Source: an uncultured Poribacteria bacterium (GTDB lineage: Bacteria; Poribacteria; WGA-4E; WGA-3G). Taken from it: a stretch of DNA of 64,000 nucleotides. Below are positions 1 to 9,116 of this stretch, piece after piece. Position 1 is the first letter of the stretch, and each line of letters opens with the position of its first letter. The notes under the pieces are model-generated. The model did no database searches. It saw only the letters and a program-made list of their open reading frames with translations, and was not told the DNA's origin. Location: the NCBI GenBank assembly GCA_951828515.1, contig OX639992.1, positions 558,001 to 622,000 on the forward strand. Direction: 5' to 3'. The translations under genes and the position numbers were made by a program.

Positions 1-2
1 TT

Positions 3-248
3 GCCGCGGCACTTCACGTCTTTGCGACGAACCCTGATTTCAATCTATTAGAATACCCAGCGGCGGGATCGGAATTGTCGCAGCAGTTGGTAGCGGAACC
101 GTTCCAAGTTGGATCAGATGGACTGGTTCGGATAAAGGAATTACCCGGACTCGGTGTCCGTATAGATACGGAAACTATCCGTCCCTACTTAGCCCCAGTA
201 AGGATTGAAGTAGGAACGGATGCCGTCTTTGAACAAGCAAATTTATAG
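3..248 (+). CDS. Enolase-superfamily enzyme (mandelate racemase/muconate lactonizing type), C-terminal end, partial
   Basis: An open frame enters the window from the left and stops at TAG 246-248. The visible 81 residues contain the segment EYPAAGSELSQQLV, later DGLVRIKELPGLGVRIDTE, and end PYLAPVRIEVG. The 'dG-x-i-x-PGLGvxiD' block close to the C-terminus is typical of mandelate racemase/muconate lactonizing enzymes, which abstract an alpha-proton from sugar acids and related carboxylates. The catalytic barrel lies outside the window, so the substrate cannot be named. Assignment rests on this C-terminal block only. Confidence 0.6.
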   Translation, partial: AAALHVFATNPDFNLLEYPAAGSELSQQLVAEPFQVGSDGLVRIKELPGLGVRIDTETIRPYLAPVRIEVGTDAVFEQANL

Positions 249-338
249 ATATGAGTTAGACTTTAGCACATAGGTTGGGTTTCACTATTGCTGCCCATAT
301 AAGAAATTGTATCGGTATTCGGGAGTTAAAAGCGCAAA

Positions 339-2894
339 TTACTTCAGAATCAGCATCTTCCGTGTAGCAGTAAAATCGCCTGCTGTTAACGTATAGAAAT
401 ATACGCCACTCGCTACTGACTCTCCCAGTGTATTCCTGCCATCCCAATATGTCGCACGACTACGAGATTCATAGATACCCGTCGGTTGATGTCCTAACGC
501 TAACGTCCGAACCAACTGTCCATCCGCAGAATAGATGGAAATACTGACATCCGCAGGCACTGCGAGTTGATAAGGGATCCACGTTTCTGGATTAAACGGA
601 TTTGGATAGTTGGCAAGCAACACCGTCCTTTGTGGAGCCAACGTTCTCAACAGTCGTTCCAGGACCATAACCCCTCGCTCATAAGAGAAACGATCAGGTA
701 TGGAAGTTTGGAGCGGCTGTGATGCTCCTCGCTTGGCGAGACGCAGCCATTGCTCCACCTGTGCGGCTGACAATGCGTGTGCAGAAGGCGCGCCTGCCGC
801 ATTTCCGAACGCATTTGCAATTAAAACGAGATCTTGAATGTTGACGACCCCATCACCGTTCAGGTCAGCACTGCTTTCACCAACTTCCCCGAAACCAGCC
901 GCAATCAACACCACGTCTTGGATATTGACAACACCGTCACCATTAACATCTGCCAGAACTTCGGCTGTCTCTGTTAACACAGGGAATTTCCACAAGAGAA
1001 CCGTGCCATCGAAACTCCCACTTGCGATTGTGCTACCATCAGCACTGACTGCCACGCTTGTGATCGAATAAGTATGACCTTCAAGTGTTTCGAGTTGTTC
1101 GCCTGTCGCAATGTCCCACAAGCGGATGGTCGCGTCATAACTGCCACTTACAAGTATCGCGCCATCTGGACTGAAAACAATGCTTGTGGCATTCGCTGGA
1201 TTCTCCGTCGGCACCTCACCCTCTGTTTCTTCCGTAGCCTCAACAGCAGTCTCAGGGTCAATCGGTTTGACGAAGGTTTGCTGACGTTCAGCCGTGTTAA
1301 CATCCCAGAGAGAAACCGTGTCGCCACCGCCACTTGCGAGTGTCTTGCCATCTGGGCTAAAAGCAACCGCCCAAACGTCATCTTCGTGCTCGGTGATGGT
1401 GTGGAGGACCTCATGTGTTTCAACATCCCACAAACGAATGGTATCGTCTCGGCTTCCACTTGCGAGCGTACTACCATCAGGGCTGAACGCCAAGGCTTCA
1501 ACCCCTGCCTCGTGTTCCCATAGGGTTGTTATGTGTGCGCCTGTGATAGCATCCCATAATCGTATGCTATCGTCCTCGCTTCCACTGGCGAGTATACTGC
1601 TATCAGGACTGAACGCGAGGCTTATCAGGTAAGAATGATGTCCCCTGAGCGTCCTTATATGTTCACCTGTGACGGCATCCCATAGGCGAACGGTATCGTC
1701 TTGGCTGCCACTTGCGAGTGTTTTGCCATCAGGGGCAAACACAACGATGTCAACATCATCTCGGTGCCCGATAAGTGTATGCCGGAGTTGCCCTGTGGTT
1801 GCATCCCAGAGACGGATGGTTTTGTCCCAACTCCGAGTGGCAAGCGTACTGCCATCAGCACTGAAAGTGACGCTCACAACAACATCTGTGTGTCCAGTAA
1901 TAGTTTTCAGATGTGCTCCTGTCGTAGGATCCCATGAACGAATTGAGGCGTCCCATGCGCCACTGGTAAGCATACCGCCATCAGGCGTAAAAGCGATTCC
2001 ATAGACATCGGCAGTGTGTCCGATGAGTGTATTTAGGGAGTCCCCCGTGGTTGCATCCCACAACCGGACGGTATCATCTTCACCAGCACTCGCGAGGAGG
2101 CTCCCATCAGGACTATACACAATATGGTAGATGTGAGATGTATGTCCAACAAGGGTCTGTTTAACCGTCCACGTCGCAGTGTCCCAGAGGTGGATAATCG
2201 CGTTCAGGTCTCCGCTGGCAAGTGTAGCCCCATCTGGGCTGAGCGCAATGCTGGCGACATTATCGCGATGTTCCTCAAGGGTCTGCTTTCGTTCACCCGT
2301 GGCGACATCCCAGAGACGGATCGTATCGTCTCGACTCCCACTGATGAGCGTGCCGCCATCAGCGCTGAAAACCAGACTATTGATGCCTTCTGTATGACCC
2401 TCAAGCGTGTTCAAGAGTTCGCCTGTTTCAAGATTCCACAGCGTAATCGTATTATCCCTACTGCCGCTGGCGAGGATAGTCCCATCAGGACTAAAAACGA
2501 GGGTGCGGACACTCCGTCTATGCTCCTCCAAGGCGTGTAGAACTTCACCTGTTTCAGGATCCCACAAGCGAATAGTGCCATCCAAACTCCCACCGGCAAG
2601 CATGCTTCCATCTGGGGCATAAGTGAGTGCCGAAACACCATATCCATACCCAGTAAAGAGAGAGATTTCCTTATCCGTTGCAGTATCATAGATCCAAACG
2701 CCGAGAGCTCCTGCAGCAGCGAGCCGTGTGCCATCGGGTGAATATTGAATTTCAGAGAGCCAGCCTTTGCCGAGACGCGCCGTGGCACTTTCCGGCAGAT
2801 GCCATTGCGGCGAATCTTGGGCAAAACTGTTGTAAGAGAAAAATAGGGTCGTCAGACCGAGAATAGCCAATAAGAAAAAAAACCTGACTTTCAT
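339..2894 (-). CDS. Secreted 14-repeat WD40 protein with dockerin-like repeats and type-IX-like sorting tail
   Basis: An 851-residue secreted protein. The N-terminus is a clear signal peptide (MKVRFFFLLAILGLTTLFFSYNSFAQ). About 14 WD40 repeats follow, each of the form 'FSPDG-x-LASGS-x-D-x-TIRLWD', enough for two seven-bladed propellers. At roughly residues 645-700 there are two dockerin-like calcium loops (ADVNGDGVVNIQDVVLIA and ADLNGDGVVNIQDLVLIA). From about residue 761 there is a C-terminal beta-sandwich of the FlgD/Por-secretion tail type (YPNPFNPETWIPYQL, later GVYFYTLTAGDFTATRKM). Such tails mark type IX-like cargo in the FCB group. The start has an AAGGAAA ribosome site. It probably acts as an extracellular or surface scaffold; ligands are unknown. 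A damaged relative lies at 36415-37093. Confidence 0.88.
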   Translation of the reverse strand: MKVRFFFLLAILGLTTLFFSYNSFAQDSPQWHLPESATARLGKGWLSEIQYSPDGTRLAAAGALGVWIYDTATDKEISLFTGYGYGVSALTYAPDGSMLAGGSLDGTIRLWDPETGEVLHALEEHRRSVRTLVFSPDGTILASGSRDNTITLWNLETGELLNTLEGHTEGINSLVFSADGGTLISGSRDDTIRLWDVATGERKQTLEEHRDNVASIALSPDGATLASGDLNAIIHLWDTATWTVKQTLVGHTSHIYHIVYSPDGSLLASAGEDDTVRLWDATTGDSLNTLIGHTADVYGIAFTPDGGMLTSGAWDASIRSWDPTTGAHLKTITGHTDVVVSVTFSADGSTLATRSWDKTIRLWDATTGQLRHTLIGHRDDVDIVVFAPDGKTLASGSQDDTVRLWDAVTGEHIRTLRGHHSYLISLAFSPDSSILASGSEDDSIRLWDAITGAHITTLWEHEAGVEALAFSPDGSTLASGSRDDTIRLWDVETHEVLHTITEHEDDVWAVAFSPDGKTLASGGGDTVSLWDVNTAERQQTFVKPIDPETAVEATEETEGEVPTENPANATSIVFSPDGAILVSGSYDATIRLWDIATGEQLETLEGHTYSITSVAVSADGSTIASGSFDGTVLLWKFPVLTETAEVLADVNGDGVVNIQDVVLIAAGFGEVGESSADLNGDGVVNIQDLVLIANAFGNAAGAPSAHALSAAQVEQWLRLAKRGASQPLQTSIPDRFSYERGVMVLERLLRTLAPQRTVLLANYPNPFNPETWIPYQLAVPADVSISIYSADGQLVRTLALGHQPTGIYESRSRATYWDGRNTLGESVASGVYFYTLTAGDFTATRKMLILK

Positions 2895-3482
2895 AAATTT
2901 TCCTTTTATTATTGGGTTACCAAATTTTAGGTAACCAGAATTTAGAATAATCTCATAAATATTTCGTGCAATGATCCCCTATGCCCTGCCAGCCACTTCT
3001 ACCCAAGTCCTCTTTTAGGTATTTCGCAGTTCTACCAGAGATCCTTATATTTTATGAAGACTGTTGCAAATCCGAATCAATTATTTACGAGATGGGTTGT
3101 ATTCAATGGTATCACAAATTCTGTTTTTAGGCAAGTTTTTGAGGCAAGAAAAATCAGTCATAACAAAGGTTCACGGCATTCATCATATAAACACATCATC
3201 GCATAAAACTTTGTAAGATATATGATCGGCTTGATATGATTTTTTTGAGAAATAATCGTTTATCCATAGGACTTACGCATTTTTGACCGTAGCACGTTCT
3301 GTTAGGTGGGGATACTTGAAAAAACGCAGACGGTCTTCTGACAAAAACTACGGTAAAATATACAATGACTGTAAATCAATTTCCATGCAGTACAATACCC
3401 ACCATCTCAGGGGAGTTAAAATAATAAGTAAGAATAGTCGCGGAACAGTAGCATGTAGAACGCACGATGTAACCCTCCATTC
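2895..3482. other. Intergenic region without a convincing gene
   Basis: AT-rich spacer between two genes read leftwards. The upstream part must carry the promoter of the WD40 gene, but I see no clear -35/-10 pair. The only recognisable element is a short repeat at about 3268-3349, also found near 29644. The 67-residue open frame near 3283 has no recognisable features and I do not call it a gene. Confidence 0.5.
3268..3349. repeat. Dispersed repeat, copy 1 (AGGACYTACRCA...GTAGCACG)
   Basis: About 80 bp that align with 29644-29726, sharing AGGACYTACRCA, TTTGACNGTAGCACG and GTTAGRTGNGGAT in the same order. Both copies lie in non-coding DNA. It may be the end of a decayed mobile element; no open frame is linked to it. 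Confidence 0.5.
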
Positions 3483-4532
3483 TTAATTCACTTTAATTTT
3501 TCCCCATGTTGTTGTTAAGGAATGCGCTGAAGGTGAAATCTCTAAGACGTTTGGATGAGACCAATCTGCGCCGAAATTATTTCCTTCACGCGTAAGTTGC
3601 GTTGGGTTGCCACCGTTGAAATCGGTTTTGTAAAGTTGAAAAACATCTCCTATATTATTATTGTAGATGAGTTGATTTCCTTGTGGGGACCATGTCGGAT
3701 CAAGAGCGCTACCATCGGCGACTTGTTGTAGTGCCGTGCCGTCCGGATTTGCGATGTAGAGTGTGCTGTTCCGAAACGCAACAACTCCTCGCTCATTGAA
3801 TCTCGCCCTATCAAGTTTACCGAAGGCGACCTTGTCCCCTTGTGGAGACCAGCGCGGTGAAATCGTCCAAGGCAGCTTCTCTGGACGGAGTACTTTTTGG
3901 GTGCGCGTCTGCAAATCGAAAAGTCCCAATGGGATATGTTTGAGCCCAGCTACTACAAAGATGAGTTGACTCCCATCGGGGGACCAACTCGGATCGAATC
4001 CTTTCGTTAATTTCTCAATGGAAGTCCCGTTTGGTGCAGCAATATAAAGCGTGTGTTCCGCTGTAGGTGCGAATCGGGCACCGAATGCGAGGATTGCCTT
4101 TCGTTTGTCTGCTTGTGCGTAGGCGATGTGTTTTCCATCGGGTGACCAAGCTGGTTCTCTTCTATATTCATTGTCTTTAAACACCTTCTGGACATTTTTG
4201 CCATCTGGGTTCATAAGGTACAAATCGAAGACACCATCTGTTCGATCGGAACTGAAAACTATCTGCTTTCCATTTGGTGACCAAGCTGGGTCATAGTCTT
4301 CTGCGGGGTGTTGTGTTAGGTTCACCTGTTGGCTTCCATCGGGATTCATGATATAGATTTCGGCATTGCCATCGCGTTTCGAGACGAAGACGATTTTCTC
4401 GGTCTCTGGGGCTTGTGCATATACACTGGGACTGTGACTAAACAGGAATAATGCACCGATGGTGTAGCTCAGGATGAGAAACAGGCGAACGATTTGGATA
4501 CCTGAATGTGCGAGTGTCGCTATGCCTTTCAT
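3483..4532 (-). CDS. Secreted TolB-like (PD40) beta-propeller protein with LTTTWGKIK tail
   Basis: A 349-residue protein. I take the ATG at 4532 because AAGGAGAA lies 8 nt upstream and a hydrophobic signal segment follows ([18 protein letters not shown], then YAQAPE). The longer open frame starts inside DNA that belongs to a duplicated, truncated neighbour gene. The mature part consists of PD40/TolB-type repeats ('[20 protein letters not shown]', '[12 protein letters not shown]'), predicted to form a six- or seven-bladed propeller. The C-terminus [12 protein letters not shown] carries the tag shared with five other TolB-like and four LamG proteins in the window. It reads away from the peptide locus. 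No enzymatic role is visible. Confidence 0.85.
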   Translation of the reverse strand: MKGIATLAHSGIQIVRLFLILSYTIGALFLFSHSPSVYAQAPETEKIVFVSKRDGNAEIYIMNPDGSQQVNLTQHPAEDYDPAWSPNGKQIVFSSDRTDGVFDLYLMNPDGKNVQKVFKDNEYRREPAWSPDGKHIAYAQADKRKAILAFGARFAPTAEHTLYIAAPNGTSIEKLTKGFDPSWSPDGSQLIFVVAGLKHIPLGLFDLQTRTQKVLRPEKLPWTISPRWSPQGDKVAFGKLDRARFNERGVVAFRNSTLYIANPDGTALQQVADGSALDPTWSPQGNQLIYNNNIGDVFQLYKTDFNGGNPTQLTREGNNFGADWSHPNVLEISPSAHSLTTTWGKIKVN

Positions 4533-4582
4533 AAGTGAATTCTCCTTTTCGCTTGTCTTGATATTTAAGAGTTTGTCTACTC

Positions 4583-4658
4583 TTAAACCTATAATCTGAA
4601 TTTGGCCTCGCGTGATAAGCGTATTGAATTCATCTTCAAAGTCTCTGATGATCCGCAT
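4583..4658 (-). pseudogene. 5' fragment of a duplicated hypothetical gene (copy of 18994-19458)
   Basis: The first 26 codons ([19 protein letters not shown]...) match the start of the 154-residue gene at 18994-19458. Homology ends abruptly at about 4583, which marks the left boundary of the segmental duplication (the counterpart lies at about 19383). Downstream of this point the frame runs into the TolB-like gene's upstream region, so this is a truncation. Confidence 0.7.
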
Positions 4659-4822
4659 AGTTCCGCCCCCTTTTTACTTCATAAATGTAAGGAACCCGGT
4701 GTTCTCTCACGTTTGAAAACCTATACTTTACAACTTCTCCACCCGCAAGAAATACTCCTAAACCCAATAGCCATATTTTTTTCTGTGGGATTAAGTAAAA
4801 ATACTTTATCCGCTGACTTGCC

Positions 4823-4988
4823 ATTAAAAGACACAATTTCTGAGAGAAAACGTGCATAATTGACAGAAAAATTTGATTTTTTTCTTTTTTTCGGCAGTTA
4901 CAAGCAGTTTTTGGTAATTTTTTAGATAAAATTTTCATTTTTTTTTTGGATTATGCACGTTTTTAGACAAAAAATGTGTCTTTAAATA
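4823..4988. repeat. Long imperfect inverted repeat upstream of GT-A copy 1
   Basis: The left arm (4823-4860) and right arm (4950-4988) are about 38 nt each. They share AAAACGTGCATAAT / ATTATGCACGTTTT exactly and AAAGACACA / TGTGTCTTT further out. A T-rich spacer of about 90 nt separates them. The same structure precedes GT-A copy 2 at 19623-19775. It could be a large cruciform regulatory site or a small inverted-repeat element. Confidence 0.6.
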
Positions 4989-5029
4989 GTTCAGAAGTTT
5001 TAATTACAATGGAAAGGTAAAAAGAAATA

Positions 5030-6450
5030 TTGTTTGATTTTCCAAAAACTTTGCACCAACTGCATCTCTTTGAGGCGGATGGTGTCCTTTATGCGGCAGA
5101 CATTGAGAAAGTACGCGTCGTTGAGATTTCTGCCGTGATGGCGGACATTTTAGAACTGGCAGAGACGCAAACGAACGAGGAAATCGTCCAGGCGCTAAAG
5201 TCCTCTTATATAAAGGACGACATTCTTGAAGCATTTGAGAGATTCGAGGAACTCGAAAAGGAAGGTTTACTATTCAATCGGGGTGAAAGTCTCACAGAAA
5301 CCCTCGCGTTAGAAAGTGAGCGTCGAAAGTTGCTTGTTGCGATACCGGGAATTTCGGTAGATTCGTTTTTTGATATTGAAACGTTGTATGCCGGGACCAA
5401 CATGGCACTCTCTTACATGTTTCAACATCTCACCGAATATGTAGATCTCCACTTTGCTGGCAACCAAAATCGAAAGTTAGCCGATAACGTCTATGAAGTC
5501 GATATCAGCGTGACTGATTTCGGCAGACTGAGCCGAAGCATCAACGAAACCTATTTCGGCATTCTCACGCTACATCGCGACCACGAAACGTGGCTCCTTC
5601 CGCTTTATCAGTATACGGAACTGCCCCCGATGCTTGTGCAATGCCATGCACCACGTGGACACGGTGGAAAGGCACTCAATTCTATGCTGCGGCATTACGC
5701 GGCGATGCGGGATTATGATGCCTTCACCGCGCCATCGGATTACGTTCGTGAATTCTATGCAGATTACGTCTGGGATACCAGCTTCTTCAACACCCTACCC
5801 AACGGCGTGGATTCAGCGTTGTTCTGTCCAATGGACAAAGAAAATCGGTTTAACAGTCCTCGAAGCGATGGCGTGCGGCGTTCCGCCTATCGTTCCCGAC
5901 TTTGATGGTGTGCCTTCAGTCGTTGGAGATGCTGGCTTGATTGCTGATGCCGATAATTTCAACAACGATATAGGAACACTCGTGAGTTATCCATCGCCAG
6001 TAGACTTCTCAGAAAAGATTAACTTGCTATTGAACGATGATGAAATGCGGGAAGCACTTTCCCAAAAAGCGAGAGCACGCGCGCTGTCTTTCACTTGGGA
6101 CAAAACAGCGCCGCATTATCCGATTTTTTGAGGAACTCCATCAAAAACGGCAACTCGTTAGTCCAAACGGACTTTTGAATGTCTTTGCGACCGAAATTGA
6201 AGCATCGAATCCAGAGCAACGGTATCTCAGATATAAGTCCATTCTATTGGGTATGAATAACCACTATGAACGTTCTCTGATGGGAGATGCCCTCTATTCT
6301 CAGCGTGTTGAAGAGGGGCTTGTGATGACGCTCTTGAAAAACCATACTGTCAGAGAAGCGGAGGCACTCCTTGCTGGATTCATCGAAGATGAAACAGAAG
6401 CAAAGGCGATTCTCAAAAGGGTTCAAGGCTTAATCCATGCAACCGCTTAA
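5030..6450 (+). pseudogene. PqqD-like-domain glycosyltransferase GT-A, copy 1, broken by a deletion and a frameshift
   Basis: The start is TTG 5030 behind GGAAAGG, as in copy 2. Residues 1-85 form a PqqD/RRE-like domain (LFEADGVLYAADIEKVRVVEI ... LEKEGLLFNRG). A GT-B-fold glycosyltransferase follows. Compared with the copy at 19817, about 290 bp are missing at position ~5842, just after the codons for CPMDKE. This removes the first part of the nucleotide-sugar-binding half and shifts the frame. The signature LEAMACGVPPIVPDFDGVPSVVG continues in another frame. A second frameshift at ~6107 (two bases missing in GCG[CG]CCGC) puts the last ~110 codons in a third frame. The product of this copy is very unlikely to be active. 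Confidence 0.85.
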
Positions 6451-6457
6451 ATAACCT

Positions 6458-6602
6458 AAGTTGCCACCTATCTATAGACATAGCACCCCTACGGGGTGCG
6501 GTTGCTTAAATACGCCGTTTTCTATAGACATAGCACCCCTACGGGGTGGAGAAGCACCTGAACAATCCTCTTAAAATGTTCAAAACTCGTCAGTGGCAAC
6601 TT
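6458..6602. mobile_element. MITE-like element, AAGTTGCYAC family, copy 1
   Basis: A 145-bp element bounded by the perfect 10-bp inverted repeat AAGTTGCCAC ... GTGGCAACTT. Inside are two direct copies of CTATAGACATAGCACCCCTA followed by CGGGGTG; CACCCCTACGGGGTG is itself palindromic. Other copies lie at 21538-21682 (identical, within the duplicated segment) and at 61622-61767 (diverged). It has no coding capacity. Confidence 0.7.
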
Positions 6603-6606
6603 GGCT

Positions 6607-6741
6607 CATAGTAAGTCTAAGAATTAATGAGACACTCTTCAGCAGGCGAAGGGACCTTGAAGAAACACCAAGCAAAAACCCCGTACGACAGAGGCACTCT
6701 GATATTGTTAAAATGTATTTTTAATTCTAAGTTCTACTATA
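6607..6741. mobile_element. MITE-like element, TATAGTA...ATTAA family, upstream of GT-B copy 1
   Basis: A 135-bp element with imperfect terminal inverted repeats of about 21 bp: CATAGTAAGTCTAAGAATTAA at the left, TTAATTCTAAGTTCTACTATA at the right. Other copies are at 21687-21821 and 27849-28005. All three end 17-21 bp before a start codon, so the element's right end forms the 5' leader of the following gene and may supply its promoter. Confidence 0.55.
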
Positions 6742-6762
6742 AATAACAGAAGGGAATACACT

Positions 6763-8409
6763 ATGGAATTTCACGCGCGCTATCGCTTGAAGCGTCACCA
6801 TAAATTTGAACAGGACGGTCACAAATATGTCGCAGATATCGAGACGAACGACCTCATTCAGATCAATGATGTGGAATGGGAAATTCTGGATCGCTATGGG
6901 ACGCAGACGGAACACCAAATCGTTGAAGGACTCAAGGATAAATATAAGATCGCCTCTATTTTTAACGGGATTGAACGTTTGGAACGGCTTGGGCAGCGAG
7001 GATCACTTTTAAGTCCAATAGATGGGGTGGTGGCGCAAACCGCCGACAGTTGGAAACAGGAAGATCGGAAACCGAAGTTGTTGGTGCCGTTTCACTTTAC
7101 GAAAGAGAAAACATCCTTGGATTACACAACAAATCTAAACCGCTACCAACTTTTGATACACTTGGCAAAGTCAGCAGTGTTAGAGACGCTCACCTTCTCC
7201 GAAGCAGGGAAAACAGATCTAAAACCGGAGGACTTCCAAGGTTTTGGAGAGATCCAGGTTCGGAACATAGAGGTCGAGGAGGGCAGTGCCTTCAGTCCAC
7301 CCTGGTATGCGATGGATGGCTATGACGGCATTTTACTCCTCTCCCAATTCTTGACAGACGACTTGTTATACTATCGGACTCCGGGTGTGCCAATCGTTCA
7401 CTGCATAGAAGATGACCAGAGGTTGCAACGTTCAACGCTTGAAACACTTCTGAATATTTGTGCCTTCCAAGACGCAAAAGATACGTTAGTCGTCAGAGCC
7501 TCGTGGGTAAAGGAGTGGCTCAGGGAGTGTGGTGTTCCAGGAGGAAATGTCCGTGTTGTTCCGAACGGTATCAACGTCGGTGAACCGATAGACAAACCCT
7601 TGGCGAAACAACATACCGCCGCACTTTTTGAAAAACCGATATTTGCCCAACAACCCATGGTAGGGTTTATTTTCGGGTTCCAACCCAACTTTGGGGTAAA
7701 ATTTATTTCTGAGTTCGCTCGTGCCAATCCACATCTTTCGATTTTTGTCTACGATCCGTTCTTGGCAGAACATTATACCAACCCACCAAAAAACGTGGTA
7801 ATATTTAGTGCAGATGATGAGGAAACGCATTCCATTTTACCCATCTTCTTTCAGGCACTCGATCTCGTCTGTTTTCCTGCGATTCCGGGAACACCGCTTT
7901 CGTTGGTTTTAGAGGCGATGGTGTATGGGACTCCCTGTGTCGCTATGACGAAATATGGACTGCCACCAGAGGTTTTGGAAGCGGGAACTGTTGTGAAGTC
8001 GGAGTGGCGTGGTTTGGGTAATTTCCATGTCTCGATGTCCGAGTTGTCCAACACGATAAATCAATGGTTAAAACCCGCTCATACACGCACTGAATGCGAA
8101 AACGCCGCAAGAAGTTTGGCTCAGAAATTTACTTGGGAAAAAACAGCACAAGACATCGTTCAGTCCATTGCAGAAAGACATCGGCAAAGTGCGAATACCT
8201 TCAGAAGCGAAAGAAATGTGTCCCCGTCGGTTTTCTGCCGTCGGTATGATCCGGGAACTGGAACTACCGAGTCCAGTGTGTATCGCCTGGGGACCAATAG
8301 ATATAACTGCCTTAAAACCGCTTTGATGGAAATGTTGGCGGAACAGCATACACCTGCTGAAGTCAAGGCAGTTTTCAAGCATCTCCAAGGGAAGGCTTCA
8401 CTTCCGTAG
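6763..8409 (+). CDS. PqqD-like-domain glycosyltransferase GT-B, copy 1
   Basis: A 548-residue cytoplasmic protein with no signal peptide. Residues 1-85 are a PqqD/RRE-like domain (KFEQDGHKYVADIETNDLIQI ... WEILDRYGTQTEHQIVEGLKD), the type that binds leader peptides in RiPP maturases. The rest resembles a GT-B-fold glycosyltransferase of the GT4 kind: VRVVPNGINVGEP, then GFIFGFQPNFGVKF, then FPAIPGTPLSLVLEAMVYGTPCVAM, where the E-x7-E region is recognisable but weaker than in GT-A. It lies directly upstream of peptide gene 1, whose structured leader overlaps its last codons. I infer that it glycosylates the peptides; sugar and acceptor are unknown. The start is ATG 6763 behind AGAAGGGAA. Confidence 0.75.
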   Translation: MEFHARYRLKRHHKFEQDGHKYVADIETNDLIQINDVEWEILDRYGTQTEHQIVEGLKDKYKIASIFNGIERLERLGQRGSLLSPIDGVVAQTADSWKQEDRKPKLLVPFHFTKEKTSLDYTTNLNRYQLLIHLAKSAVLETLTFSEAGKTDLKPEDFQGFGEIQVRNIEVEEGSAFSPPWYAMDGYDGILLLSQFLTDDLLYYRTPGVPIVHCIEDDQRLQRSTLETLLNICAFQDAKDTLVVRASWVKEWLRECGVPGGNVRVVPNGINVGEPIDKPLAKQHTAALFEKPIFAQQPMVGFIFGFQPNFGVKFISEFARANPHLSIFVYDPFLAEHYTNPPKNVVIFSADDEETHSILPIFFQALDLVCFPAIPGTPLSLVLEAMVYGTPCVAMTKYGLPPEVLEAGTVVKSEWRGLGNFHVSMSELSNTINQWLKPAHTRTECENAARSLAQKFTWEKTAQDIVQSIAERHRQSANTFRSERNVSPSVFCRRYDPGTGTTESSVYRLGTNRYNCLKTALMEMLAEQHTPAEVKAVFKHLQGKASLP

Positions 8410-8503
8410 CGAATCAATCCGTCTTGGAAATGGGTTTCCCAACCAACGTTGGGAAGTCAATCTTGCCGGAAGAGAAGCACCGGCAGAAAGGAGAAAAACC
8501 GAT
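8379..8503 (+). ncRNA. Structured leader RNA of peptide gene 1 (L1)
   Basis: Conserved 5' element with four predicted helices. Helix A: CATCTCCAAG with CTTGGAAATG (one mismatch). Helix B around GCGAATCAATCCGT is weak here. Helix C: TTCCCAA-CCAACG-TTGGGAA. Helix D: TGCCGG-AAGAGAAGCA-CCGGCA. The ribosome site AAAGGAGA follows directly. Its 5' part overlaps the last codons of GT-B. Comparable leaders precede the other peptide genes, and base changes mostly preserve pairing. Confidence 0.75.
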
Positions 8504-8725
8504 ATGAAAAAGAATCTCCGCGGTAAAATCCGCGAGTTTGTCCAATCTGAGGAAGGCAAAGTGGGAGTCAAATCCCCACTGACGCTCGGTGCGGCGGTGG
8601 GTAGCGTGCTACTCGCACAGGCTATCATTGGAACACCACAGGCCGAGGCAAAGCCTTGTAATAACAACGATGAGTGTGGTGCGGGTTATGTTTGCCATCC
8701 AGACGGTAGCTGCGTCCCAGATTAA
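8504..8725 (+). CDS. Small secreted Cys-rich peptide precursor 1
   Basis: A 73-residue peptide. The N-terminal leader is KNLRGKIREFVQSEEGK, then VGVKSPLTLGAAVGSVLLAQ as hydrophobic segment, then TPQAEA, a good signal-peptidase site. The core has four cysteines spaced C-x5-C-x5-C-x5-C (CNNNDECGAGYVCHPDGSC). The charged stretch plus 'SEEG' before a hydrophobic helix also resembles class IVb (Flp) prepilins, but +5 is Lys where pilins have Glu. The family is seen eight times in this window. The cysteines probably form two disulfides outside the cytoplasm. Function unknown; a modified secreted peptide is the best guess. Confidence 0.8.
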   Translation: MKKNLRGKIREFVQSEEGKVGVKSPLTLGAAVGSVLLAQAIIGTPQAEAKPCNNNDECGAGYVCHPDGSCVPD

Positions 8726-8742
8726 GAGCCTCTCACAAACTG

Positions 8743-8771
8743 CTGGGGTGATTTTTTACCACTCGCCCCAG
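8743..8771 (+). terminator. Hairpin after peptide gene 1
   Basis: CTGGGGTGA pairs with TCGCCCCAG (one G-U) around an 11-nt loop, 17 nt after the peptide stop codon. There is no immediate U-tract, so it may stabilise the short transcript or attenuate rather than terminate fully. Confidence 0.5.
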
Positions 8772-9116
8772 CCCTCGTGTTCATAACTTTTTTTAATGAA
8801 TGCGTTCGCTGTCGGATAATTGATGGCAACTCATATCATTCCGCTGTAGGGGGACCTATCTTTCCAGATTTATCGGGACTGAGAGGTTCCCTTCCTACGG
8901 ATGTTATCAAGACGAACCTAACAGGGGACTATTGGACTGTCCACTCGTAAATTATAGGTGGATTGGTTCGTAGTAGGTTGATTTATTGCTCATCGCAACG
9001 GAAAGTAAATCAAACGACTCTAAATGATCCCTAATTTTTAGAATAGACAGACTACGGTAGTATATAACGCCCAAGTTGGAATCTTAGGCACCTATCCCAT
9101 TGCAGAGGAACATCTT
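8772..9116. other. Spacer between peptide gene 1 hairpin and TolB-like gene
   Basis: About 345 bases with no open frame that I can support and no repeat matching the other families here. It presumably holds the promoter of the TolB-like gene at 9117; I do not see a clear pair of hexamers. GAGGAACATCTT just before the ATG includes a ribosome site. Confidence 0.4.

Noticed and set aside
838-2622. Several rightward open frames opposite the WD40 gene
   Set aside because: They mirror the repeat structure of the leftward gene, have no ribosome sites, and encode biased, repetitive sequences without domains.
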